This document shows positions 22,201-29,030 of a DNA stretch of 64,000 nt, piece after piece (the first letter of the stretch is position 1; each line of letters starts with the position of its first letter). Origin of the DNA: Melioribacteraceae bacterium (GTDB taxonomy: Bacteria > Bacteroidota > Ignavibacteria > Ignavibacteriales > Melioribacteraceae); NCBI GenBank assembly GCA_016342755.1, contig JAEINS010000015.1:1-64000 (forward strand), read 5' to 3'. The notes beneath the pieces were generated by a model. That model was not told where the DNA came from. It was given only the letters and a program-made list of their open reading frames with translations, and did no database searches. The position numbers and the translations under genes are program-made.

Positions 22201-23025
22201 ATTAAAGAAGGTACTGGTTCAGTTGCTACTATCTATCATGCCCGTGGAATGAATACTATTTCGGAACATCCTATGAATCCTAATCCGGGTAGTACCGATG
22301 CCTTTACAGTACGCATTCCGTTTGAGGTTTGGAATGTTGATGATGACAGACAAATAAATCTTGTTATGGTTGATAGGCTTCAGGATCCTACTGCTTTTGG
22401 CGGCGAAGAAAATGTTACAAGAATTGATTTTTATGGTTTCAATCCAACCGGAAGAATGTATTGCTTTATTCATGATACAGAATATAGCGAGAATGTTATT
22501 CCTATAGTAATGGATTTTGATGCCGGTGAGTTTATTCCAAGTGATGTTACTAAAGATTTAACATGGAATATTGTTTTCTGGGAAACACCATGGGTTAAAG
22601 GTGATGTTCTAAACTTTAGATATAATAATCCATTATTGGTAGGAGTTGATAAATTCAAATTTTCATCAGTTGCTCCAAGATTTTCTAAAACTGATGCAAA
22701 AAAAGATGTAAAAAAAATAAATGTGTTTCCAAATCCGTATTATGCAGTTAATTCCGAAGAGTTAAATAAATACAACCGTTTTGTAACCTTTACGCATTTA
22801 CCTGATCAAGCTAAGATTAGAATATTTGATTTAGCCGGAACTCATGTGAGAACTATAGAAAAAGATAGTGATTCACAATTTGAAAGATGGGATCTATCTA
22901 ATCAGAGTGGATTGCCGGTTGCAAGTGGAATGTATATAGCTTACATCGATATGCCAGAAATAGGAGAAACTAAAATTCTCAAACTTGGAATTATTCAAGA
23001 ACAGCAAATTCTGGACAGATATTAA
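19225..23025 (+). CDS. Large T9SS-exported protein with FlgD-like/type A sorting domain
   Basis: A 1266-residue exported protein with signal peptide (about 1-22). The C-terminal ~90 residues (INVFPNPYYA ... IRIFDLAGTHVRTIE ... PVASGMYIAYID) form a FlgD-like/T9SS type A sorting domain, so the protein is predicted to cross the outer membrane by type IX secretion. The body shows no family I recognise; it is acidic and beta-rich, with calcium-site-like stretches such as DIDANGSYDPNVD near residue 185 and a cohesin-like region around 690-820. AGGAG precedes ATG 19225. It lies between a TonB receptor and a PorV-like barrel in one operon. A structural or adhesive surface protein is a reasonable guess only. 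Confidence 0.85.
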   Translation: MKSNKMFSLLLLFAIVLSASITAENKEGNERNKKLSKPNGTPVRAYLNINNISTVFKNDGISDIDVAEANWGFFFPKGSGKGAVFESGLLWGLKLDGKEQVQVGGSAYSSGLQPGKIITPGVAEDPALPKNRIYRVRPDVFPGAPDIDLGMEANDEGKSESMVREQYETDWSEWPADDGAPYKDIDANGSYDPNVDIPGVVGADQTIWFVANDLDEGNTRNLYGTDPVGMEMQFTAWAYAQQGALGNMFFRKYKIINKSEDDFHDVYVSMWSDVDLGTSANDFAGCDTTLSLGFCYNATANDPVYSPLPPPAVGFDFFQGPIVDGNANDMAIFNGKFVPGKKNLPMTSYYYFARNRTDIADPTTANPQGATQFYNFFQGKIGLTGEYFVDYNTGLPTTFALAGDPLTRTGWVDGQQVPGGDRRIGMASGPFEMAIGDTQEVVVAEICAGAIPGMDRLSALGLLKFYDKQAQLAYDNFFDLPVPPPAPEAKTVALDRKIILDWGYNPVLANEIEKSNSKGYKFQGYNIYQLPSASASFSEAKRIATFDIADGLGKIEDFFFDASTGVVARGVQQFGNDTGIKRYMDISTDEIKGGTPLINGIRYYFAVTSYSYNEDPDAVPNNLENPLSILTVVPNSKNPGEITSEVYDEMYVMYDGTADASVTVKVIDPFATTGHEYEIFFDQQHYYLDRDGEYKTTSYPDSIGKVLGKDVSPAYLSGVSFIASSTECDLIFTVQDLELSPDYSYSDGVKLVFPSSINIISAENSGNDGDIEPTIDRGENSVTWGSPDTTQDGPFHGGELLSVKVRTHVLPLDVQYTIWDDGWGMLSGPDYGITGEYKHAEGVVSVSEEANYFHTENHWNVRDLNTSEVVSDDHNVYGGVNVFTGEDLGIDADPIVDGLQISFAGSFDAPFDFAALLLNGSDDVGDYNIDSYGANDWSTFGPTNSARAIHAAGDGNNELIVLQKDIELRFTGEYEDEPEIIINGTDTLAVWKIKEGTGSVATIYHARGMNTISEHPMNPNPGSTDAFTVRIPFEVWNVDDDRQINLVMVDRLQDPTAFGGEENVTRIDFYGFNPTGRMYCFIHDTEYSENVIPIVMDFDAGEFIPSDVTKDLTWNIVFWETPWVKGDVLNFRYNNPLLVGVDKFKFSSVAPRFSKTDAKKDVKKINVFPNPYYAVNSEELNKYNRFVTFTHLPDQAKIRIFDLAGTHVRTIEKDSDSQFERWDLSNQSGLPVASGMYIAYIDMPEIGETKILKLGIIQEQQILDRY

Positions 23026-23047
23026 TTAATAACTTAACGGAGTGAAA

Positions 23048-24079
23048 ATGAAACATAGATATATATTAAAATTAGGTTTGTTCCTCCTTATAGTAAGTCT
23101 CAGTGAGCTATTTGCTGGAGGCGGAAATAGAATTGGAACTAGCGGAGCTTCACAGCTTCTAATTCCGGTTGGTGCTCGTGGCATTGCATTGGGCGGAGCT
23201 AATTTAGCAACCACAAGAGGTGTTGATGCTATCTTCTGGAATCCGGCTGGTATTGCAAAAACTCAGCATGGAGTTGATGTAACCTTTTCGCACATGAACC
23301 ACATTGCTGATATAGGCATTGAGTATGGTGCAATTGCTGCTAGGATTAATTCTCTGGGAGTTTTCTCCTTTCATGTAAAGTCAGTTGATATGGGCGATAT
23401 TCCAGTTACAACAACTGCCGAGGTAGATGGAACCGGTAGAACATATGCCCCTCAACTATTAACTGCGGGAATTTCTTTTTCTCGACAATTAACAGATGCA
23501 ATAGCTGTTGGTATAACCGGAAATTTTATTTCCGAAACTATACAGGATGTAAGTGCTACAGGTGTTGCGTTTAATGTTGGTGTTATATACGATAATCCCG
23601 GAGGAGTTGAAGGATTAAGCTTTGGTATAGCTATGAAAAACCTTGGTCCGCAAATGCGATTTGATGGTTCTGGTTTATTAGTAACTGCGGATGTTGACGA
23701 TTATAATAGACCTCCGCAATTATATCAAGCAAAAGCTGCTTCTTTTGAATTACCTTCAACTTTTGAATTTGGATTATCCTATTCAAGAGAAATTGACGAT
23801 CAGAACAGCTTTTTAGCAACTGGATCATTTAAGCATAATAATTTCCAAGCTGATGAATATTTGGGCGGACTTGAATATAACTATAATCAGATTTTCTTTT
23901 TGAGAGGTGGATATACTTCTGCTGCTAATATTGAAAGTGACGATTATTTATATGGATTTACCGGAGGATTTGGTATTAGTTATCTGGTAGGTGCAGTAAC
24001 AATTAGAGCAGATTATGCTTTTAGAGAAGTAGAATATTTTGATGCAAATCATGTTTTTGCATTAAGTTTGGGATTCTAA
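23048..24079 (+). CDS. PorV/PorQ-family outer-membrane protein
   Basis: A 343-residue barrel protein with signal peptide ending near LFAGGG. The N-terminal motif SGASQLLIPVGARGIALGGANLATTRGVDAIFWNPAGIA (quoted in parts: SGASQLLIPVGARG; ATTRGVDAIFWNPAG) is the hallmark of PorV/PorQ (UPF0164) proteins, related to FadL-type barrels. In T9SS, PorV escorts cargo from the translocon. Its place directly after a T9SS cargo gene (22 bases) suggests a dedicated shuttle. A GTG at 23042 is in frame, but CGGAG at 23038-23042 fits the ATG at 23048 better, so I chose that start. A strong terminator follows. Confidence 0.85.
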   Translation: MKHRYILKLGLFLLIVSLSELFAGGGNRIGTSGASQLLIPVGARGIALGGANLATTRGVDAIFWNPAGIAKTQHGVDVTFSHMNHIADIGIEYGAIAARINSLGVFSFHVKSVDMGDIPVTTTAEVDGTGRTYAPQLLTAGISFSRQLTDAIAVGITGNFISETIQDVSATGVAFNVGVIYDNPGGVEGLSFGIAMKNLGPQMRFDGSGLLVTADVDDYNRPPQLYQAKAASFELPSTFEFGLSYSREIDDQNSFLATGSFKHNNFQADEYLGGLEYNYNQIFFLRGGYTSAANIESDDYLYGFTGGFGISYLVGAVTIRADYAFREVEYFDANHVFALSLGF

Positions 24080-24087
24080 TTTTTCGA

Positions 24088-24120
24088 GCCTCTCACAATC
24101 ATGTGGGAGGCATTTTTATT
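24088..24120 (+). terminator. Intrinsic terminator ending the TonB/cargo/PorV operon
   Basis: GCCTCTCACA (24088-24097) and TGTGGGAGGC (24102-24111) form a 10-base-pair stem with one wobble and a 4-base loop, followed by ATTTTTATT. Confidence 0.85.
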
Positions 24121-24141
24121 TCCAATCAAAGAACATCATTA

Positions 24142-24271
24142 GACCACGCAAAAGTAATTTTGTTTCATACAAACCACATGAATATGTAGTCAACTGTACA
24201 TTTAGCAGTAATAACCACATTAAATTACATGATTGTGCTGTTGTTAAAAGGGTCTTTTTCTCCTTTATTAG
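24142..24271 (+). promoter_or_regulatory. Shared operator/promoter element, copy C, with phased extra half-sites
   Basis: The core is AATTACAT (24223-24230), four bases, GTGCTGTTGTTAAAA from 24235, nearly identical to copy B on the right side. Extra half-sites AACCACAT lie at 24213 and 24172, and a weaker GACCACGC at 24142. Their offsets of 10, 41 and 30 bases are close to whole helical turns. TTG at 24241-24243 is followed after 20 bases by TTTATTAG. The SusC-type gene starts at 24354. Confidence 0.5.
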
Positions 24272-24353
24272 TGATGCAAATATGGAGTAGTTGCACAATT
24301 AGCTTTAATATAAATCAATTTAACTAATTCATATAACAAACTCAGGAGGTGGC

Positions 24354-27182
24354 ATGGATAAATCTTATACCATTGGCTACAAGGCTCTGAAGCTATATTT
24401 ACTGATGATCTTACTTTTAAGCTCAACAGTAATGGCACAATCAACAGGCTCAATTAAGGGTACTGTAAAAGATTCCGGAAACGATGATGTTTTAATCGGA
24501 GCAAATGTTTTTTTACCTGGAGCATCAACTGGTGCTTCAACAGATATTGATGGTGAGTATATAATCAGTAATATTCCAGCTGGTACTCATCAGGTTTTAG
24601 CAAGATTTGTTGGTTACAAACAACAGACAATTGAAGTTGTTGTTTTAGCTGGTAAATCAACACAGTTAGATTTCTTTCTTGATGCTACAGCAGTTCAGTT
24701 AGATGAACTAGTTGTAACTGGTGTTGGTTCTGCTGTTGAGAAAAGAAAATTAACATCAACAGTTTCTACAATTAGTGTGGATGAAATTAAATCTGCTCCC
24801 GTAGAATCTATTGATCATTTACTTCAAGGAAGAGTACCTGGTCTTAGTTCTTTCTCATCTTCAGGTATGCCAGGTACGGCTGGTAGAATAGCTACTAGAG
24901 GTATTAAAAGTGTATCTACATCTTCAACGCCAGTAATATATGTAGATGGTGTTAGAGTGGATAATGGAGCTGCTTTCCGTTTAGCCGATGATACTGGCGG
25001 TGCTGAAACTTCAGCTCTTTCTGACTTAGTAGTTGGAGAGATTGATAGAGTTGAGGTTATTAAAGGTGGTGCTGCATCTACATTATATGGTTCTGAAGCG
25101 GCAAATGGTGTTATACAAATATTCACGAAAAAAGGTGTTCCTGGAAAACCAAAATGGACTTTTGGTGTAACTACTGGTTTTGATGAAGCAGAAGAATATT
25201 TTGTAGTTGAAGATTATACAAAAGACAACTTCTTTCAAAAAGGTGCTTACCAAAAATATTTACTTGGTGTTTCTGGTGGAAATGAACTTTTATCTTATAC
25301 ATTAAATGGAAGTGCTTTCCAAAATGATGGAATAATGGTAAAAAATAATTCTCAATCTAAAACCTATAACTTTAATGCTGGTTTTAGATTGCATTTAGAT
25401 GATACCAAAAACTTAGAAATTTCTACAAGTTATACTAAGAATCAATATAACCGTCCATTGAACAATAATGTTACTAATGCTCCTTTTGGCTCGTTTGAAC
25501 AAGCTGATTATGGTGATCAATATGATTGGAATGATGCAATGCGAGATTCAATTCTTAACAACTATATGTTAAAAGTTGATAACAAAAATGATATTGATCG
25601 TTTCCGTGTTTCAGCTAACTTTGATTATAAACCAATCGAAAACTTCACAAATAAAATTACTCTTGGAATGGATTATAGAAAAAGTGAGGAAAGAAACTTA
25701 ATTCCAAAAGTTGCTGGTGATTTTTATGGAACTAAAGATGGCTCATTATATCGTTCGGATAGAGAGTATTCAACTGTAACAATGGCTTATAATGGTTCGT
25801 ACATCTTACCTAACTTTGGACCAGTTGAACAAACAATTAACTTCGGTTTCCAAGGTTTTAGAATTGATGATAGAGAAACATTCAACCAAGGATTACATTT
25901 TGGTTTACCTGGAACAGATGATTTTGATAATGCTGCTGATATTACATCTGGTGAAAGTAACCAAGAATTATTCAACTACGGATTTTATATTACAGATTTA
26001 ATTGGTCTATATGATAATTTATTTGTTGATCTTGGATTAAGAGTTGATGGTAACTCTACATTTGGTGATGATATAGGTTTACAGTATTATCCAAAAGCTG
26101 GTATAGCTTATAATGTAACTGATGAAGAATATTATCCTGCTTTTTTAAAACCATACATATCAACATTAAAAATTAGAGCTGCATGGGGTATGACAGGAAA
26201 CTTCCCACAGCCTTTTAGAAAAGATAGAAGTTATTTAGCACAACAGTTTTTAGGTCAAACTGCATTAATCCCTTATAACCCAAGAGGAAATGCTGCTGGT
26301 AATCCTGGTAATGATGAACTTGGTCCTGAAAAAACTTCTTCTATTGATATTGGTTTTGACATGGGTCTTTTTAATGATAAGGCCTTAGTAGAATTTAACT
26401 ATTTCCAACAGACTACTGAAGATGCTTTATTCCAGGTTCCTCAGGATCCAACAATAGGATATCCAAGTCAGTTGACAAATGTTGGTGAAATATCAAACAA
26501 AGGTATTGAATTATCAATATTTGCAAAACTATATTCATCAAGAAACTTCTCAGTAGACATGAGAGCATCTATTTCTACTAATGAAAATGAAATCACAAGC
26601 CTTGGCGGATCTTCTCCATTCACATTAATGGGTTATACTTTCTTACCATTAAGAATTGAAGAAGGACATGCTGTTGGTGCATTTAGAATTCAAGTACCAA
26701 ATGGTGATGGAACTAGTGAAGAAATAGTTACTGGATCTCCTACACCAAAACAATTTGGTAATCTATCGTTTAACTTTGATATACTTCAAGATTTAACACT
26801 AAGTGTAATGGCTGAATATGCACTTGGTCATCAAGCAGTTGATCTTAAAAAAGTATTACGTTATTTCAACGGAACCGACGATACAGGCGAAATAGTTCCC
26901 GATGGTTATAACTTTATGAATGCTTCAAGCGTTTGGTTAGAAGATGCTGATTGGGTAAAATTAAGAGAAATTTCTTTATCATATAGATTACCACAATCAA
27001 TTTTTAATGGAGTTTCACTATCAGCAAGCTGTAGAAACGTTGCAGTTCTATATACTGAGATGGAAAACGATCCTGAACTAAACAGTTTCCAATCTACCGG
27101 AGCTCCGGCGGTTGGAGGTTATTTATACTCTGATATTTCTGCTCCAAGGCAATACAGATTAAGCCTAACTGTTAATTTATAA
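24354..27182 (+). CDS. SusC/RagA-type TonB-linked outer-membrane transporter
   Basis: A 942-residue transporter: signal region (about 10-29, TVMAQ), CarboxypepD_reg-like domain (about 32-118, GSIKGTVKDSGNDDVLIGANVFLPG), plug domain (about 125-260, LDELVVTGVG ... IATRGIKSVSTSSTPVIYVDGV ... STLYGSEAANGVI) and beta-barrel. It is paired with a SusD-type lipoprotein 34 bases downstream, so it probably imports oligosaccharides or peptides with that partner. AGGAGGTGGC precedes ATG 24354, a very strong ribosome site. Codon use is notably shifted to GGT, GCT and CAA with few GGC/GCC, unlike the upstream operon, suggesting high expression or a different origin. Confidence 0.92.
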   Translation: MDKSYTIGYKALKLYLLMILLLSSTVMAQSTGSIKGTVKDSGNDDVLIGANVFLPGASTGASTDIDGEYIISNIPAGTHQVLARFVGYKQQTIEVVVLAGKSTQLDFFLDATAVQLDELVVTGVGSAVEKRKLTSTVSTISVDEIKSAPVESIDHLLQGRVPGLSSFSSSGMPGTAGRIATRGIKSVSTSSTPVIYVDGVRVDNGAAFRLADDTGGAETSALSDLVVGEIDRVEVIKGGAASTLYGSEAANGVIQIFTKKGVPGKPKWTFGVTTGFDEAEEYFVVEDYTKDNFFQKGAYQKYLLGVSGGNELLSYTLNGSAFQNDGIMVKNNSQSKTYNFNAGFRLHLDDTKNLEISTSYTKNQYNRPLNNNVTNAPFGSFEQADYGDQYDWNDAMRDSILNNYMLKVDNKNDIDRFRVSANFDYKPIENFTNKITLGMDYRKSEERNLIPKVAGDFYGTKDGSLYRSDREYSTVTMAYNGSYILPNFGPVEQTINFGFQGFRIDDRETFNQGLHFGLPGTDDFDNAADITSGESNQELFNYGFYITDLIGLYDNLFVDLGLRVDGNSTFGDDIGLQYYPKAGIAYNVTDEEYYPAFLKPYISTLKIRAAWGMTGNFPQPFRKDRSYLAQQFLGQTALIPYNPRGNAAGNPGNDELGPEKTSSIDIGFDMGLFNDKALVEFNYFQQTTEDALFQVPQDPTIGYPSQLTNVGEISNKGIELSIFAKLYSSRNFSVDMRASISTNENEITSLGGSSPFTLMGYTFLPLRIEEGHAVGAFRIQVPNGDGTSEEIVTGSPTPKQFGNLSFNFDILQDLTLSVMAEYALGHQAVDLKKVLRYFNGTDDTGEIVPDGYNFMNASSVWLEDADWVKLREISLSYRLPQSIFNGVSLSASCRNVAVLYTEMENDPELNSFQSTGAPAVGGYLYSDISAPRQYRLSLTVNL

Positions 27183-27216
27183 TTTCGTTTTGCATAATAT
27201 TTATTTAGGAGATAAT

Positions 27217-28611
27217 ATGAAAAAATATATTTTAATGCTTTTAATTCCAGTTTTGGGTTTAGTTAGTTGCGATCTTCTTGATCCTTCTGATGTTCACAAC
27301 CCGGCTGTAACGGAAGAAAAGTTATTAGCTGATGCTACAGGCGGTGCCGGTCCATTATTGGCTGGCTTACAATTCAAATATTCTGATGCAATTCTTAGAA
27401 TGGCAATTTATTCTGAGTGTGTTTCTGATAATTATGATAATACATCAACATTTTTGTCTAGTATTTTTGATAAGCCTCATGAAATAATACCAGGTGAACA
27501 ATATCTGGATGATAGACGTGAAATTTATGCAGCTCTGCAATATTTGCGTAATCAATCAGAACTAGGTCTTAATGTAATTCTGCCTCAGGATGGAACCTCT
27601 ACAGATGAACATGAAGCCGAAACACATTTTTATAAAGGAATGGCAATTTTGATGTTGGCAGAAAACTTTGCTGCATTTCCTATAGTTGATCTTGGTGGAT
27701 TAGTAAGAGCTGAAGAAGCATTACCTACAGCAATTAGTGAATTAAAAACATCTTACGATATGGTTGCTGACGTTAAGTGTAAGATTGCTTTAGCTAGAGC
27801 ATACAGATTATTAGGTGATAAAGGAAATGCTAAACTATATGCTGATGAAGCTGTATCAATGACTTTAGACTATGTATTGTTGGCTCAATATGATGTAACT
27901 AATCTTGATAATGATGTGTACGATTTTACTGTATCAAGAACATTACATGATATGCAGCCTTTACCAAGATTAGATTTCTTAGATCCTAAATATGTAGATG
28001 AGGTTTCTCCTGTTCCTACATTGAAGATTGAAGATTCATATTTAGTATTAGCTGAAATTGCAATTGCCAACGGTGATGAAACAGAAGCGAAGACACAACT
28101 GATCAACTGTATCACTTTAGCTAAATCAAGAGAAGTAACTACATTTGATGATGTTGATCCACGTGATGATAGACCTTCTAATCCTGCATTTACAGTTAAG
28201 GCTGATGCAAATGCGCCGGCTGTAAGTGGTTTAATAGCTGATAGAAGTACAACGTTAGAATCTCATGAAATTTCTAATACTAGTTTAACAGAAGAATATG
28301 TTAATGCAGTATCTGGTAAAGAAGACTTATATCATACACTATATTTGTTACGACAAGAAATATTCTTTGCAGAAGGTCGTAGAATGAGTGACTTAGGAAT
28401 TCGTTTACCAGTTAACAGAAGACAAATTGAAACAAGTTCAAGTATTGCTGAAGGTGTGTATGGAACATCAATAATAGTTCCTTCATTTATACCTACAAGT
28501 GATGAAATGGATCAGTTTGCTGAAGTTGACGGTGTTGTAACAATTCTTCATGATATGAACCGTAAAATTGCTCAAAATACAAGTGTGGCTTTCGTAGCAC
28601 CATTTGAATAA
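27217..28611 (+). CDS. SusD/RagB-type surface lipoprotein
   Basis: A 464-residue lipoprotein (LGLVSC lipobox) that would cap the SusC-type barrel and bind substrate at the cell surface. The family features visible are the helical TPR-like N-terminal half (ATGGAGPLLAGLQFKYSDAI; EAETHFYKGMAILMLAENFAAFPIVD; CKIALARAYRLLGDKGNAKLYADEAV) and the C-terminal REIFFAEGRRMSDLGIRLPV segment, equivalent to the usual LWxEGRRxxDLxR. A frame start at 27190 exists, but AGGAG at 27207-27211 precedes ATG 27217 and gives a proper signal peptide, so I use that. It has the same GGT/GCT-rich codon use as its partner. Confidence 0.85.
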   Translation: MKKYILMLLIPVLGLVSCDLLDPSDVHNPAVTEEKLLADATGGAGPLLAGLQFKYSDAILRMAIYSECVSDNYDNTSTFLSSIFDKPHEIIPGEQYLDDRREIYAALQYLRNQSELGLNVILPQDGTSTDEHEAETHFYKGMAILMLAENFAAFPIVDLGGLVRAEEALPTAISELKTSYDMVADVKCKIALARAYRLLGDKGNAKLYADEAVSMTLDYVLLAQYDVTNLDNDVYDFTVSRTLHDMQPLPRLDFLDPKYVDEVSPVPTLKIEDSYLVLAEIAIANGDETEAKTQLINCITLAKSREVTTFDDVDPRDDRPSNPAFTVKADANAPAVSGLIADRSTTLESHEISNTSLTEEYVNAVSGKEDLYHTLYLLRQEIFFAEGRRMSDLGIRLPVNRRQIETSSSIAEGVYGTSIIVPSFIPTSDEMDQFAEVDGVVTILHDMNRKIAQNTSVAFVAPFE

Positions 28612-28620
28612 TAATTTTTA

Positions 28621-28661
28621 TTTATTATACCCGATATTATTTTAATGTCGGGTATAATAAA
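28621..28661 (+). terminator. Hairpin after the SusC/SusD operon
   Basis: Arms 28621-28634 and 28648-28661 are exact 14-base reverse complements with a 13-base loop. The stem is AT-rich at its base and centred on ACCCGA/TCGGGT. It starts 10 bases after the SusD stop. Confidence 0.75.
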
Positions 28662-28724
28662 ACTTTCTCAGCCTGCTACATATATATGTCGATAAAATTC
28701 CCATTATAACTTTCTCTAGTAACA

Positions 28725-28773
28725 AACCACATAAACATGCCATTGATAGAAAATTCATCAAAGATTATATTAT
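28725..28773 (+). promoter_or_regulatory. Shared operator/promoter element, copy E
   Basis: AACCACAT at 28725-28732, four bases, ATGCCATTGAT from 28737 (8 of 11 matches to copy A). TTG at 28743-28745 is followed after exactly 20 bases by TATATTAT (28766-28773). Confidence 0.45.
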
Positions 28774-28779
28774 AAGAGA

Positions 28780-28902
28780 AATTAAAAAAGTTCTTTAAAA
28801 TAAAAATTTACTTTTGAAAATCCTTCTAGCGCCTAGGATAAAAAAGTAACTTTTTCGATGCATACCGCCGACGGTAGCCTATCCGTCGGCATTTTTTTAT
28901 TT
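28780..28902 (+). ncRNA. Candidate small RNA
   Basis: This stretch begins where copy E of the shared element would start transcription and ends in a strong intrinsic terminator. It has no open frame with a ribosome site. It contains two further small inverted repeats: around CTAG-CGC-CTAG (about 28829-28839) and AAAAGT/ACTTTT (about 28845-28857). The exact 5' end is an estimate. The alternative is an attenuated leader of the kinase gene at 29031. Confidence 0.3.
28867..28902 (+). terminator. Strong intrinsic terminator between SusD and the TPR kinase
   Basis: GCCGACGG (28867-28874), 8-base loop, CCGTCGGC (28883-28890), then ATTTTTTTATTT. It is 200 bases past the SusD terminator, so it must serve another transcript. 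Confidence 0.88.
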
Positions 28903-29030
28903 AAAGCTATAGATGTTAGGTATTCTATATTATTAAGCTTTCCTTTGCAATATTAGAATTTTCCGCTAAAATATTTCATCATTTTACCGATACTACATTA
29001 TCCTAATCAAAAAAATCTAAAGAGTTTATT

